Assembly: GCF_030418125.1 (NCBI RefSeq)
Contig: NZ_JAUHTR010000023.1
Location: forward strand, 1-54,094
From: Fictibacillus fluitans
GTDB lineage: Bacteria; Bacillota; Bacilli; Bacillales; Fictibacillaceae
Length of the DNA: 54,094 nt
Reading direction: 5' to 3'
The notes under the pieces were generated by a model. The model saw nothing but the letters and a program-made list of their open reading frames with translations. It was not told the DNA's origin and made no database searches. This document shows, one piece after another, positions 19,191 through 28,120 of this stretch (positions are counted from its first letter, which is position 1; each line of letters opens with the position of its first letter). The position numbers and the translations under genes are program-made.

Positions 19191-20567
19191 ATGAGTAATC
19201 GCTATGCAGTAGTGTTAGCTGCAGGTCAAGGAACAAGAATGAAATCCAGTCTATATAAAGTACTTCATCCTGTCTGCGGCAAGCCGATGGTACAACATGT
19301 GGTCGATCAGATCTCTCAGTTAGGCATGAAGAAGATCGTAACAGTGGTTGGCCACGGAGCTGAAAAAGTAAAAGACCAGCTAGGAGACGCTTCCGAATAT
19401 GTTCTTCAGGAAGAGCAGCTCGGAACAGCGCATGCCGTGATTCAAGCGGAAGAAACATTGTCCAATGAGGAAGGCATTACGCTGGTGGTATGCGGAGACA
19501 CACCTCTGATTACTGCGCAGACCATGCAAAAACTCATTGATGAGCATCAGGCTGCTGATGCAAAAGTCACCATTTTGACAGCAAAAGCGGAAGATCCAAC
19601 AGGCTACGGCCGGGTGCTTCGCAATGAAAGCGGAACGGTTGAACGTATCGTTGAGCAAAAAGACGCATCAGACGAAGAGAAACTGGTGCAGGAAATTAAT
19701 ACAGGAACATACTGCTTCGATAACAAGTCCTTATTTGAGGCTCTTTCTTCTGTGAATAATGACAATTCCCAAGGTGAATATTACCTGCCGGATGTTATTG
19801 AAATCATTCAGAAGCATGGAGAAACGGTAGCGGCTTACCAAACGCCTTCTTTTGACGAGACGCTCGGGGTTAATGACCGTGTCGCGCTTTCGCAGGCTGA
19901 GAAAACGATGAAAAAGCGAATCAATGAAATACACATGAGAAATGGTGTTACCATCGTGGATCCGGACCAGACTTATATTTCTGCGGATGCCGTTATTGGA
20001 CGGGATACAGTTATTTATCCCGGTACCATGATTACAGGCACCTCCCGTATTGGCGATGACAACATCATCGGGCCTAACAGCGAGATCAAGGACAGTACGA
20101 TTGGGAATGGCAATACCATTAAGCAATCTGTCGTTCATGACAGTGAAGTGGGCAATGAAGTTAATATCGGACCTTTCGCGCATGTGCGTCCCGCTTCCTC
20201 CATTGAAGACCAGGTGAAAATCGGGAATTTTGTGGAAGTGAAGAAATCTGTAATGGCTCAAGGCAGCAAAGCATCCCATCTTACCTATGTGGGAGATGCA
20301 GAAATTGGCAGAGATGTTAACCTCGGCTGCGGAACAATTATGGTAAACTATGATGGAGAGAACAAACATCTTACCAAGGTGGAAGACGGTGCATTCATTG
20401 GCTGTAATTCGAATTTGATTGCCCCTGTCACGGTTGGCAAAAATGCGTATGTCGCAGCTGGATCCACCATTACGGAGGATGTTCCTGCTGAAGCACTTTC
20501 GATTGCAAGAAGCCGGCAGACAAACAAAGAAAATTATGTTTCCAACAGAAATAACAATAAAGCATAA
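19191..20567 (+). CDS. glmU: Bifunctional UDP-GlcNAc pyrophosphorylase / glucosamine-1-phosphate acetyltransferase
   Basis: Makes UDP-GlcNAc for peptidoglycan and teichoic acids (gcaD of B. subtilis). The 458-residue protein has an N-terminal uridyltransferase domain with [11 protein letters not shown] (about 9-19) and a C-terminal left-handed beta-helix of hexapeptide repeats from about residue 250 (for example IGPFAHVRP and [15 protein letters not shown]). ATG 19191 follows GGAGGTC. prs and ctc follow in the same direction, as in B. subtilis. Confidence 0.97.
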   Translation: MSNRYAVVLAAGQGTRMKSSLYKVLHPVCGKPMVQHVVDQISQLGMKKIVTVVGHGAEKVKDQLGDASEYVLQEEQLGTAHAVIQAEETLSNEEGITLVVCGDTPLITAQTMQKLIDEHQAADAKVTILTAKAEDPTGYGRVLRNESGTVERIVEQKDASDEEKLVQEINTGTYCFDNKSLFEALSSVNNDNSQGEYYLPDVIEIIQKHGETVAAYQTPSFDETLGVNDRVALSQAEKTMKKRINEIHMRNGVTIVDPDQTYISADAVIGRDTVIYPGTMITGTSRIGDDNIIGPNSEIKDSTIGNGNTIKQSVVHDSEVGNEVNIGPFAHVRPASSIEDQVKIGNFVEVKKSVMAQGSKASHLTYVGDAEIGRDVNLGCGTIMVNYDGENKHLTKVEDGAFIGCNSNLIAPVTVGKNAYVAAGSTITEDVPAEALSIARSRQTNKENYVSNRNNNKA

Positions 20568-20620
20568 TGCTTTCAAAATAATTGAGCAAGCAGTTTAAAA
20601 AACGGAAGGAATAGGTGTTA

Positions 20621-21574
20621 ATGGCTACTAGTTATGTTGATTCTACGTTAAAGGTTTTTACGTTAAACTCCAATATCGAACTCGCCCAGGAGATTGCAAA
20701 GCATATCGGTATTGATCTTGGAAAAAGCTCCGTCACTTCCTTCAGTGACGGCGAAATTCAAATTAATATTGAAGAAAGCATTCGCGGCAGTGAGGTTTAT
20801 ATTATCCAATCGACAAGCGACCCGGTGAACGAGCATCTGATGGAACTTCTTATCATGATTGATGCACTCAAGCGAGCTTCTGCGAAAACGATCAATGTGG
20901 TTATTCCGTATTACGGATATGCACGCCAGGACCGCAAAGCACGCGCCCGTGAACCCATTACAGCAAAACTAGTAGCAAACCTTCTTGAAACCGCTGGTGC
21001 GACAAGATTGATTACGATCGATCTTCATGCTACTCAGATCCAGGGCTTTTTCGATATTCCGGTGGACCAGCTTCTTGGTGTTCCGATTCTTGCCAATTAT
21101 TTTGAAGATAAAAAACTTGAAGATATCGTCGTCGTTTCACCGGATCACGGTGGTGTGACACGTGCCCGCAAATTGGCGGACCGACTGAAAACACCGATTG
21201 CCATCATCGACAAGCGCCGTCCGCGCCCGAATGTGGTAGAGGTTATGAATATTGTAGGTAACATTGAAGGCAAAACAGCCATCTTGATTGACGACATTAT
21301 TGATACTGCCGGCACCATAACGCTTGCTGCCAATGCACTTGTGGAAAACGGGGCGAAGGAAGTATATGCCTGCTGTACCCACCCGGTGCTTTCCGGTCCG
21401 GCCATTGAGCGTATTCAAAATTCGCGCATTAAAGAGCTTGTAGTCACCAACACCATCGTCTTGCCGGAAGAAAAACGCACAGACAAAGTGACTCAGCTGT
21501 CTGTTGCACCATTGCTTGGTGAAGCGATTATTCGCGTGCATGAGCAGCTTTCAGTGTCCAAATTGTTTGATTAA
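20621..21574 (+). CDS. prs: Ribose-phosphate pyrophosphokinase
   Basis: Makes PRPP from ribose 5-phosphate and ATP for purine, pyrimidine, histidine and tryptophan synthesis. The 317 residues equal the B. subtilis enzyme. It contains [13 protein letters not shown], the [14 protein letters not shown]-binding region and the PRPP loop [13 protein letters not shown] choose ATG 20621, ten bases from GGAAGGA; the in-frame GTG at 20615 is too close. It is probably co-transcribed with glmU from 53 bases upstream. Its product is sensed by PurR, encoded nearby. Confidence 0.97.
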   Translation: MATSYVDSTLKVFTLNSNIELAQEIAKHIGIDLGKSSVTSFSDGEIQINIEESIRGSEVYIIQSTSDPVNEHLMELLIMIDALKRASAKTINVVIPYYGYARQDRKARAREPITAKLVANLLETAGATRLITIDLHATQIQGFFDIPVDQLLGVPILANYFEDKKLEDIVVVSPDHGGVTRARKLADRLKTPIAIIDKRRPRPNVVEVMNIVGNIEGKTAILIDDIIDTAGTITLAANALVENGAKEVYACCTHPVLSGPAIERIQNSRIKELVVTNTIVLPEEKRTDKVTQLSVAPLLGEAIIRVHEQLSVSKLFD

Positions 21575-21595
21575 AGCCAGGTTTTTTGCTTGCTT

Positions 21596-21621
21596 GTTTT
21601 AAACTTCATTAAATTGGGTAA
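21596..21621 (+). promoter_or_regulatory. Sigma-B-type promoter of ctc
   Basis: GTTTTAA (21596-21602), a 13-bp spacer and GGGTAA (21616-21621) fit the general-stress sigma-B consensus (GTTTAA, N12-15, GGGWAW). ctc is a classic sigma-B gene in B. subtilis. Confidence 0.65.
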
Positions 21622-21660
21622 TTCTTTATAGAGACTTATATTTAGGAAGGGTGAAATAAT

Positions 21661-22329
21661 ATGGCAACAGAACTCAAAGCCAATCAACGGAATACCACAA
21701 AGCGTTCTTATATCACTCAACTAAGGCAATCAGGAAATGTGCCTGCAGTAGTGTATGGAAGCAGCACAGAACCCCAGTCAGTAGCGGTTACTGGAACCGA
21801 ATTTATAAAAATATTAAAAGATAATGGACTGAACGGAGTAATTTCCCTCAATCTGGATGGCAAGAAACAGTCCGTCATGGTTCAGGAAATCCAACGTGAC
21901 CATTTGAAAAACGAAGTTACACACGTTGACTTCATCGTTGTTGACCTTAAAAAGGAAATCGAATCCGATGTTCCTCTTACGGTAACAGGTGAATCACCGG
22001 GAGTGAAAGAAGGCGGCGTGTTACAGCGTATCCTTCATACGGTAACGGTTAAAGCCAAGCCGAATGACTTCCCGGATCACATCGAAGTCAATGCTGAAAA
22101 TCTTAACATCGGGGATTCTCTCCTCGTGAAAGACATCCCAACTTCATCTGCATACGAAGTTATGGATGATGAAGAAGAAGTGGTTCTTACTGTAACACCT
22201 CCGACCGTTGCTGAAACAGAGGATGAAGACGCAGAAGATGCGGAAGAAGCCGAAGCGGATGCAGGCGGAGATGCAGAAGGTGCAGCCGTGGATGAAGAAG
22301 ACAAAGATAACGGCGAAACAAAGGAATAA
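21661..22329 (+). CDS. ctc: Ribosomal protein bL25, general stress form Ctc
   Basis: A 222-residue L25/TL5-type protein. The N-terminal domain (about 1-92) binds 5S rRNA. A C-terminal TL5-type beta domain (about 93-180) follows, with a long acidic tail from about 183 made of E, D and A. The long form and the tail are common in Bacillaceae. Ctc joins the ribosome under stress. ATG 21661 follows GGAAGGGTG, and a sigma-B-like promoter lies 40 bases upstream. Confidence 0.95.
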   Translation: MATELKANQRNTTKRSYITQLRQSGNVPAVVYGSSTEPQSVAVTGTEFIKILKDNGLNGVISLNLDGKKQSVMVQEIQRDHLKNEVTHVDFIVVDLKKEIESDVPLTVTGESPGVKEGGVLQRILHTVTVKAKPNDFPDHIEVNAENLNIGDSLLVKDIPTSSAYEVMDDEEEVVLTVTPPTVAETEDEDAEDAEEAEADAGGDAEGAAVDEEDKDNGETKE

Positions 22330-22349
22330 GATTGCCTTAACCATACTCC

Positions 22350-22384
22350 AACGGTGCAGCTTACAGGCTGCGCCGTTTGTTTAT
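22350..22384 (+). terminator. Terminator after ctc
   Basis: AACGGTGCAGC (22350-22360) pairs with GCTGCGCCGTT (22367-22377). The tail is only moderately T-rich (TGTTTAT), so termination may be partial. Confidence 0.65.
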
Positions 22385-22475
22385 GAGGACAGGCGTCTTT
22401 ATTAATGAGTGAGAGAGTTTCGTGTATAATAAAAGTAGCAGAAAGGCTTTTTTTTGAGAAAGTGAGGATTTCATA

Positions 22476-23036
22476 GTGAAATGGTTTGTAGGCCTCGGCA
22501 ATCCGGGCAGAGAATATGAAAAAACCCGCCATAATGTCGGGTTTTGGGTAATTGACGAACTGTCACGGCGTTTCAATATTCCGTTAAACCAGTCAAAGTT
22601 CAGAGGAATATATGGAACGGGTGTTATTAACGGAGAAAAGGTGTACTTGTTGAAGCCTTTAACATATATGAATTTATCGGGTGAATGCGTTCGTCCTTTT
22701 ATGGATTACTTTAAATTGTCGGTCGAGGATATGGTTGTGATTTACGATGACCTGGATACTCCGGCAGGAAAGCTCAGGTTAAGAGAAAAAGGAAGCGCCG
22801 GCGGGCATAACGGGATGAAGTCGATCATCGCCCATATCGGCACGCAAGAGTACAACAGGGTCAGGTTCGGCATCGGCCGTCCGAAAAATGCCCAGCCCGT
22901 CCCCGACTATGTACTGAGCCCTTTTTCAAAGGAAGATGTTCCATTTGCCGAGAAGACTGTGGAACGCTCCGCAGACGCCTGTGAAGCCTTTCTTTCCATG
23001 CCGTTTACACGCGTCATGAATAAGTATAACGGCTGA
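22476..23036 (+). CDS. pth: Peptidyl-tRNA hydrolase
   Basis: Releases tRNA from peptidyl-tRNA lost from ribosomes (spoVC of B. subtilis). The 186-residue enzyme has GLGNPG at 6-11, the catalytic histidine H19 in KTRHNVG, and the conserved [20 protein letters not shown] segment. The start is GTG 22476 after GTGAGG. fin and mfd follow as in B. subtilis. Confidence 0.96.
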   Translation: MKWFVGLGNPGREYEKTRHNVGFWVIDELSRRFNIPLNQSKFRGIYGTGVINGEKVYLLKPLTYMNLSGECVRPFMDYFKLSVEDMVVIYDDLDTPAGKLRLREKGSAGGHNGMKSIIAHIGTQEYNRVRFGIGRPKNAQPVPDYVLSPFSKEDVPFAEKTVERSADACEAFLSMPFTRVMNKYNG

Positions 23037-23056
23037 ATAGAAACCCCTTGTTCCGT

Positions 23057-23085
23057 TCATAATGGTAGTAACATATCCTATGCTA
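23057..23085 (+). promoter_or_regulatory. Possible forespore promoter of fin
   Basis: TCATA (23057-23061), a 17-bp spacer and TATGCTA (23079-23085) resemble a sigma-G or sigma-F type promoter (GHATR, CATNNTA), with one mismatch in each element. fin is a forespore gene in B. subtilis. The match is suggestive only. Confidence 0.35.
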
Positions 23086-23110
23086 GTGAACCGGATAAGG
23101 GGGCTGAAAA

Positions 23111-23341
23111 ATGGCTATTCATTACGAGTGCCGCCATTGCAAAAAGCACGTCGGGCGTTTGGAACAAAACACTCTGACCGCCGAACAGCTTGGTTTTCAT
23201 GAGCTGTCCGCCGAAGACAGGCAAACGATGATCGAGTATGACAAGCAAGGTGAAATTCACGTCAAAACCATTTGCGAGGATTGTCATGAAGCGCTCGAAA
23301 GAAACCCGGATTATTATGCGCTCCAATCTTTTATTCAATAA
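23111..23341 (+). CDS. fin: Anti-sigma-F factor Fin (YabK)
   Basis: A 76-residue zinc protein with two CxxC pairs (C7/C10 and C55/C58), matching Fin. In the B. subtilis forespore Fin binds RNA polymerase and displaces sigma-F, easing the change to sigma-G. ATG 23111 follows TAAGGGGG. It sits between pth and mfd, its usual place, and ends before a small terminator. Together with Gin, the window encodes both small forespore anti-sigma factors. Confidence 0.95.
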   Translation: MAIHYECRHCKKHVGRLEQNTLTAEQLGFHELSAEDRQTMIEYDKQGEIHVKTICEDCHEALERNPDYYALQSFIQ

Positions 23342-23348
23342 GAAAGAC

Positions 23349-23375
23349 GCTTTGGCAGCAAGCCAAGGCCTTTTT
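23349..23375 (+). terminator. Terminator after fin
   Basis: CTTTGGC and GCCAAGG (23350-23368) form a short hairpin followed by TTTTT. Confidence 0.7.
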
Positions 23376-23504
23376 CTATTTGCAGGCTGCGTGGGAATAA
23401 TTGGCGTGTAAAAGGGGAAAAAAGCAAGAAATACGAAAAAGCAGCATATACAACATAGTACTGAGGAATACGGAGAATAGTATTTCATCAGGGGGGAGGT
23501 TTAC

Positions 23505-26500
23505 ATGTTAGGACTGAAGCAGCATTATCGCCAGGGCGATGATTTTCAGGCGGTATTAACCGGCCTGCAGGAGAATTTGAAGGAACAGCTTGTGGCGGGG
23601 CTTTCCGGGTCAGCAAGAACACTGCTGATTGCCTCTTTGTATGAAGAGACCGGCAAAACCCAATTTGTGATTACCCATAACTTATACCAGGCACAAAAGC
23701 TGTATGAAGATCTTTGCAGTCTTCTTCCGGAAGAAGACGTTCTTCTCTATCCCGTCAATGATTTGATTTCTTCTGAAATTGCCATTGCGAGCCCGGAATT
23801 AAAGGCACAGCGCCTGGAAGTACTGAACTTTTTAACCTCACGTGACAAAGGCGTTGTCATCGCTCCGATCGCCGGGGTGCGCCGCTTTTTGCCGCCAAAA
23901 GAGGTTTGGAAAAAGTCCCAGCTTCGTTTTGAAACCGGAATGGATATAGACGTTGAACACGTTTTAAATACATTGGTGGCCATCGGCTATGAGCGGGTAA
24001 GCATGGTTTCTGCACCAGGGGAGTTCAGCATGCGCGGCGGCATCCTCGATATTTATTCATTAACCGAACGGATGCCTGTCCGGATTGAGCTCTTTGATAC
24101 AGAGATCGATTCCATCCGCTATTTCGAAGCGGATACACAGCGGTCGGATGAAAAGGCAGAAAATATCACCATTGGACCGGCACAGGAAATTCTCTTGTAT
24201 GATGAACAATTCGATGGTGTGGTTAAGAAGATGGAAGCGGGCCTCGCTGCCACGCTGAAAAAGGTGAGAGACAAGCAGGTAAAGGAATCGCTTGTTGAAC
24301 ACATGAATTATGAAATGGGACAATTCAAGGAAAAGCAGCGGTTTCAAGGGATGTATAAATATATTTCCCTGTTTTATGATGAGCACGCCTGTCTCTTGGA
24401 TTATGTGCCGGGTAACAGCATCATTGTGATGGATGAAGTGAGCCGTGTGGAAGAAATGTCCAATCAGCTTGAAAAGGAAGAAGCCGAATGGCACACGTCC
24501 ATGCTCATGCAAGGTGAAATCCTGACCGATATCCGCCTGTCTCAGGACCGGGATATTCTTCAGAATTCACCTTTTCAAAAAATCTATCTTTCTCTTTTCC
24601 TTCGCCATGTTCCGCATACAAGCCCACAAAATATCCTGAATGTGGAAAGTAAAAGCATGCAGAATTTCCATGGACAGCTTAATGTGCTGAAGGGTGAGCT
24701 GGAACGATGGAAAAAGACGAACTACACGATTGTCTTTCTTGCGGCAAATGAGGAGCGTGCGAAACGTCTGGAGCGGGTGCTTGCAGATTACGATATGGAC
24801 GCGAGCCTGCTTTCGGGCGACAAAGCGCTGAAGCCGAAAGTAAACCAGATTTTAATTGGAGACCTTTCCAGCGGATTCGAATCGCCGAAGCAAAAGCTTG
24901 CGGTGATTACGGAAGAGGAAGTTTTCACTAAAAAAGCCAGGCGTCCCGTCCGCTCCCAAAAGATGTCCAATGCCGAGCGGATCAAGAGCTACTCCGAGCT
25001 TAAGGTCGGAGATTATGTTGTCCACGTAAACCACGGGATCGGGAAATATCTCGGTATTGAAACCCTTGAGATCAAAGGGGTTCATAAAGATTATCTGCAT
25101 ATCCGGTATGCGGGCAACGACAAACTTTACGTGCCGGTTGAACAAATCGACCAGGTGCAGAAATTCGTCGGTTCCGAAGCAAAAGAGCCGAAAATCTATG
25201 CACTTGGCGGCAGTGACTGGAAAAAGGTCAAGAACAAGGTTAAGTCGTCGGTACAGGATATTGCGGATGACTTGATCAAGCTGTATGCCGAGCGGGAAGC
25301 AAGTATCGGCTACGCCTTTGGAAAAGATGGAGCGGAACAGCAGGAATTCGAGTCTTCCTTCCCGTACCAGGAAACAGACGACCAGATCCGTGCCATCGAT
25401 GAAATCAAAACCGATATGGAACGGACCCGGCCGATGGACCGCCTTTTGTGCGGAGATGTGGGCTATGGAAAAACAGAGGTTGCCATCCGTGCCGCGTTTA
25501 AAGCGGTGATGGATGGCAAACAGGTTGCCTTTTTGGTGCCGACCACGATCCTCGCGCAGCAGCATTACGAGACCTTTCGTGAACGGTTTGCCGAATTCCC
25601 GATAACGATCGGATCACTGAGCCGGTTCCGTTCCAAAAAGGAACAAAATGAAGTGACAAAAGGACTGAAGAACGGGACGGTTGATATTGTAATTGGTACA
25701 CACCGCCTTCTTTCCAAGGATGTCCAATACCATGACCTCGGCCTGCTGATCATTGATGAAGAGCAGCGGTTCGGTGTGACTCATAAGGAAAAAATTAAAC
25801 GGTTAAAATCGAATGTTGATGTACTGACGTTAACGGCGACACCGATTCCGAGAACCCTTCATATGTCGATGCTCGGTGTCAGGGACCTTTCCGTTATTGA
25901 AACTCCGCCGGAAAACCGATTCCCGGTCCAGACGTATGTGGTGGAATACAATGCGTCACTCGTAAGGGAAGCCATTGAACGGGAGCTTGGGCGCGGCGGA
26001 CAGGTTTACTTTTTATATAACCGCGTGGATTCCATTGACCGTATGGCTGAGCAGATTTCGTCTCTCGTGCCGGATGTTAAAGTAGGTGTTGCCCATGGCC
26101 AGATGTCGGAAAATGAGCTGGAATCGGTCATGCTCGAGTTCCTCGAAGGCAACACGGATGTTCTCGTATCAACGACCATCATTGAAACCGGGGTGGATAT
26201 TCCCAACGTTAACACCTTGATTGTTTATGATGCTGATAAAATGGGGCTTTCCCAGCTCTATCAGTTAAGAGGACGTGTCGGCCGTTCCAATCGTGTCGCT
26301 TATTCCTACTTTACCTACCAGCGGGATAAAGTGCTGACGGAAGTAGCCGAAAAAAGGCTTCAGGCAATCAAAGAATTTACCGAACTTGGTTCCGGGTTCA
26401 AAATTGCCATGAGGGATTTAACCATCCGCGGAGCAGGTAACCTGCTTGGAGCGCAGCAGCACGGGTTTATTGATTCTGTCGGTTTCGACCTTTATTCCCA

Positions 26501-27038
26501 AATGCTGCAGGAAGCCATCGAAGAACGAAAAGGCGGCACACCGAAGCCGGCTGCGCCCGTTATCGACATTAACGTGGAAGTGGACGCGTACATTCCTGCC
26601 TTCTATATTGAAGACAGCAAACAAAAGATTGATATGTATAAGCAATTTAAAGCAGCAAGCTCCCTGCAGGATGTGGATGAGCTCCACGACTCCCTGATCG
26701 ACCGTTTTGGCGACTATCCGGTGGAAGTGGAATGCCTGCTTCTCATCGCACGCATTAAAGAGCTCGCCAAGCGCGAAAAAGCTGACAGCATCGAACAAAA
26801 GGGCGATACGGTGACCATCCTGCTGTCAGAGGAAGCAACAGAAAAAGTAGATGGAGCCAAGCTGTTTGACATCGTCAATAAAATCGGCCGCTTCATTAAC
26901 CTCGGTGTGGAAAAAGAGAAGCTGAAGATTGTATTTAATAAAAAACGTATTTCAGACAAAGAACTGCTTCAGGCAATGGAGCAAGTATTAAAAAAGCTGA
27001 AAAGCGCCAAAAAAGATAAAGCGAAGGCAAGATCGTAA
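23505..27038 (+). CDS. mfd: Transcription-repair coupling factor Mfd
   Basis: A 1177-residue DNA translocase that removes RNA polymerase stalled at DNA damage and recruits UvrA. In order it has the UvrB-like module (residues 1 to about 350), the RNA polymerase-interaction domain (about 490-560, GDYVVHVNHGIGKYLG), the RecG-like helicase with Walker A GDVGYGKT near 650 and the DEEQ box in IIDEEQRFG, and the C-terminal TRCF domain. ATG 23505 follows GGGGGAGG. The length equals B. subtilis Mfd (1177). No obvious terminator separates it from spoVT. Confidence 0.97.
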   Translation: MLGLKQHYRQGDDFQAVLTGLQENLKEQLVAGLSGSARTLLIASLYEETGKTQFVITHNLYQAQKLYEDLCSLLPEEDVLLYPVNDLISSEIAIASPELKAQRLEVLNFLTSRDKGVVIAPIAGVRRFLPPKEVWKKSQLRFETGMDIDVEHVLNTLVAIGYERVSMVSAPGEFSMRGGILDIYSLTERMPVRIELFDTEIDSIRYFEADTQRSDEKAENITIGPAQEILLYDEQFDGVVKKMEAGLAATLKKVRDKQVKESLVEHMNYEMGQFKEKQRFQGMYKYISLFYDEHACLLDYVPGNSIIVMDEVSRVEEMSNQLEKEEAEWHTSMLMQGEILTDIRLSQDRDILQNSPFQKIYLSLFLRHVPHTSPQNILNVESKSMQNFHGQLNVLKGELERWKKTNYTIVFLAANEERAKRLERVLADYDMDASLLSGDKALKPKVNQILIGDLSSGFESPKQKLAVITEEEVFTKKARRPVRSQKMSNAERIKSYSELKVGDYVVHVNHGIGKYLGIETLEIKGVHKDYLHIRYAGNDKLYVPVEQIDQVQKFVGSEAKEPKIYALGGSDWKKVKNKVKSSVQDIADDLIKLYAEREASIGYAFGKDGAEQQEFESSFPYQETDDQIRAIDEIKTDMERTRPMDRLLCGDVGYGKTEVAIRAAFKAVMDGKQVAFLVPTTILAQQHYETFRERFAEFPITIGSLSRFRSKKEQNEVTKGLKNGTVDIVIGTHRLLSKDVQYHDLGLLIIDEEQRFGVTHKEKIKRLKSNVDVLTLTATPIPRTLHMSMLGVRDLSVIETPPENRFPVQTYVVEYNASLVREAIERELGRGGQVYFLYNRVDSIDRMAEQISSLVPDVKVGVAHGQMSENELESVMLEFLEGNTDVLVSTTIIETGVDIPNVNTLIVYDADKMGLSQLYQLRGRVGRSNRVAYSYFTYQRDKVLTEVAEKRLQAIKEFTELGSGFKIAMRDLTIRGAGNLLGAQQHGFIDSVGFDLYSQMLQEAIEERKGGTPKPAAPVIDINVEVDAYIPAFYIEDSKQKIDMYKQFKAASSLQDVDELHDSLIDRFGDYPVEVECLLLIARIKELAKREKADSIEQKGDTVTILLSEEATEKVDGAKLFDIVNKIGRFINLGVEKEKLKIVFNKKRISDKELLQAMEQVLKKLKSAKKDKAKARS

Positions 27039-27078
27039 ATTAGAAAACCCCGGCTAAAAAAACAATAATGCTTTTCAT

Positions 27079-27107
27079 GAATAGAACTCGCAAGGTAACA
27101 GATAATA
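27079..27107 (+). promoter_or_regulatory. Possible sigma-G promoter of spoVT
   Basis: GAATA (27079-27083), a 17-bp spacer and GATAATA (27101-27107) match the sigma-G consensus (GHATR, N17-18, CATNNTA) except for the first base of the -10. spoVT is a sigma-G gene in B. subtilis. Confidence 0.5.
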
Positions 27108-27197
27108 ACAGGAGAGAATGGAACAATCTTCAAAAGAAGGTTTCATTTATGCAATACATCCAGTGATTACATCTTATGAAAGCGAGGGCATTATTCA

Positions 27198-27734
27198 ATG
27201 AAAGCAACAGGCATAGTACGCCGTATTGATGACCTTGGCCGGGTTGTTATTCCAAAAGAGATTCGCCGCACACTTCGCATCAGAGAAGGCGATCCTCTTG
27301 AGATTTTTGTGGACCGGGACGGGGAAGTCATTCTTAAGAAATATTCGCCCATTAATGAGCTTGGCGATTTTGCGAAAGAATATGCAGAATCCCTGGCTGA
27401 CAGCTCCGGACATGTTGTCCTTATCGCTGACCGCGATACATATATTGCGGTAGCAGGAGGATCCAAGAAGGATTACTTGAACAAAGGAATCGGGAAAGTC
27501 GTAGAGACCTCCATGAACGACCGCAAATCGGTGCTTGAGGCCAACAGCACAGACGTTGAAATGGTCGACGGAAGTACAGAGTCTTCATCTTACGTTATTG
27601 CCCCAATCGTAGCCAGCGGCGACCCTATTGGCGTCGTCACTCTTCTCTCCAAAGAAGGCAAAAAAATGACAGAGCTTGAGCAAAAGCTTGCAGAAACAGC
27701 AGCCGGCTTTCTTGCCCGGCAAATGGAACACTAA
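27198..27734 (+). CDS. spoVT: Stage V sporulation protein T
   Basis: A forespore transcription factor that activates and represses sigma-G genes. The 178-residue chain has an N-terminal AbrB-type swapped-hairpin domain (1-52, MKATGIVRRIDDLGRVVIP) and a C-terminal GAF domain (about 55-178). The start ATG 27198 has only a modest site (GCGAGGG). It overlaps by ATGA the end of a 27-codon open frame starting at 27118, which might couple its translation; see findings. It ends before a short terminator. Confidence 0.96.
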   Translation: MKATGIVRRIDDLGRVVIPKEIRRTLRIREGDPLEIFVDRDGEVILKKYSPINELGDFAKEYAESLADSSGHVVLIADRDTYIAVAGGSKKDYLNKGIGKVVETSMNDRKSVLEANSTDVEMVDGSTESSSYVIAPIVASGDPIGVVTLLSKEGKKMTELEQKLAETAAGFLARQMEH

Positions 27735-27735
27735 A

Positions 27736-27766
27736 AGAGGGATGCTTCTGCTCCTTCTTTTTTTTC
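27736..27766 (+). terminator. Terminator after spoVT
   Basis: GAGGGA and TCCTTC (27737-27757) pair with one G-T, followed by nine T. The stem is short but the T-run is long. Confidence 0.65.
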
Positions 27767-27895
27767 GTCCTGATGAAGAAGATTTTGAGTAAAATAGGAT
27801 TTATTTTGCGCCGTGGCGTGCTGTTTTTTACTACTTTGGCGGAATTCTTGGCCGCAGGCGGTCTTTTTGGTACTTTTATGGGTCGTTTGCACGGT

Positions 27896-28000
27896 CGTTT
27901 CTGGATTTACCGGCCAAAATTTGTCGAATACGCGCCACTTTTTGTCGATTACACGCCACTTTTGATCAAATACGCGCCATTTTTCACTATTTACAAGCCA
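27896..28000. repeat. 21-bp tandem repeat, five copies
   Basis: Five units of exactly 21 bp begin at 27896, 27917, 27938, 27959 and 27980. The core is TTTGTCGAATACGCGCCA; the first and last units are the most diverged. The same 21-bp period and a shared GTCGAA motif occur in the array at 66-191. Open frames on both strands arise from the repeat and have no ribosome binding sites. The rest of 27767-28100 shows nothing else. Confidence 0.85.
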
Positions 28001-28120
28001 AACGCCCGTTATGTAAACTAGCTGGACTTCCCACTCCAATGCCTGCCGTCTCTGAACAGCGGCTTCAGCTTTTCCGTGCTATAATACGTGGTATTATGTT
28101 ATTTTTTTCTAGGAGAAGGT

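Noticed and set aside
22077-22532. 151-codon serine-rich open frame antisense to ctc
   Set aside because: It is the complement of the Glu/Asp/Ala-rich tail of Ctc, not a gene.
27731-28039. Open frames on both strands over the spoVT-yabM interval
   Set aside because: They only read the 21-bp array (KWRV-type heptads) and the spoVT terminator.
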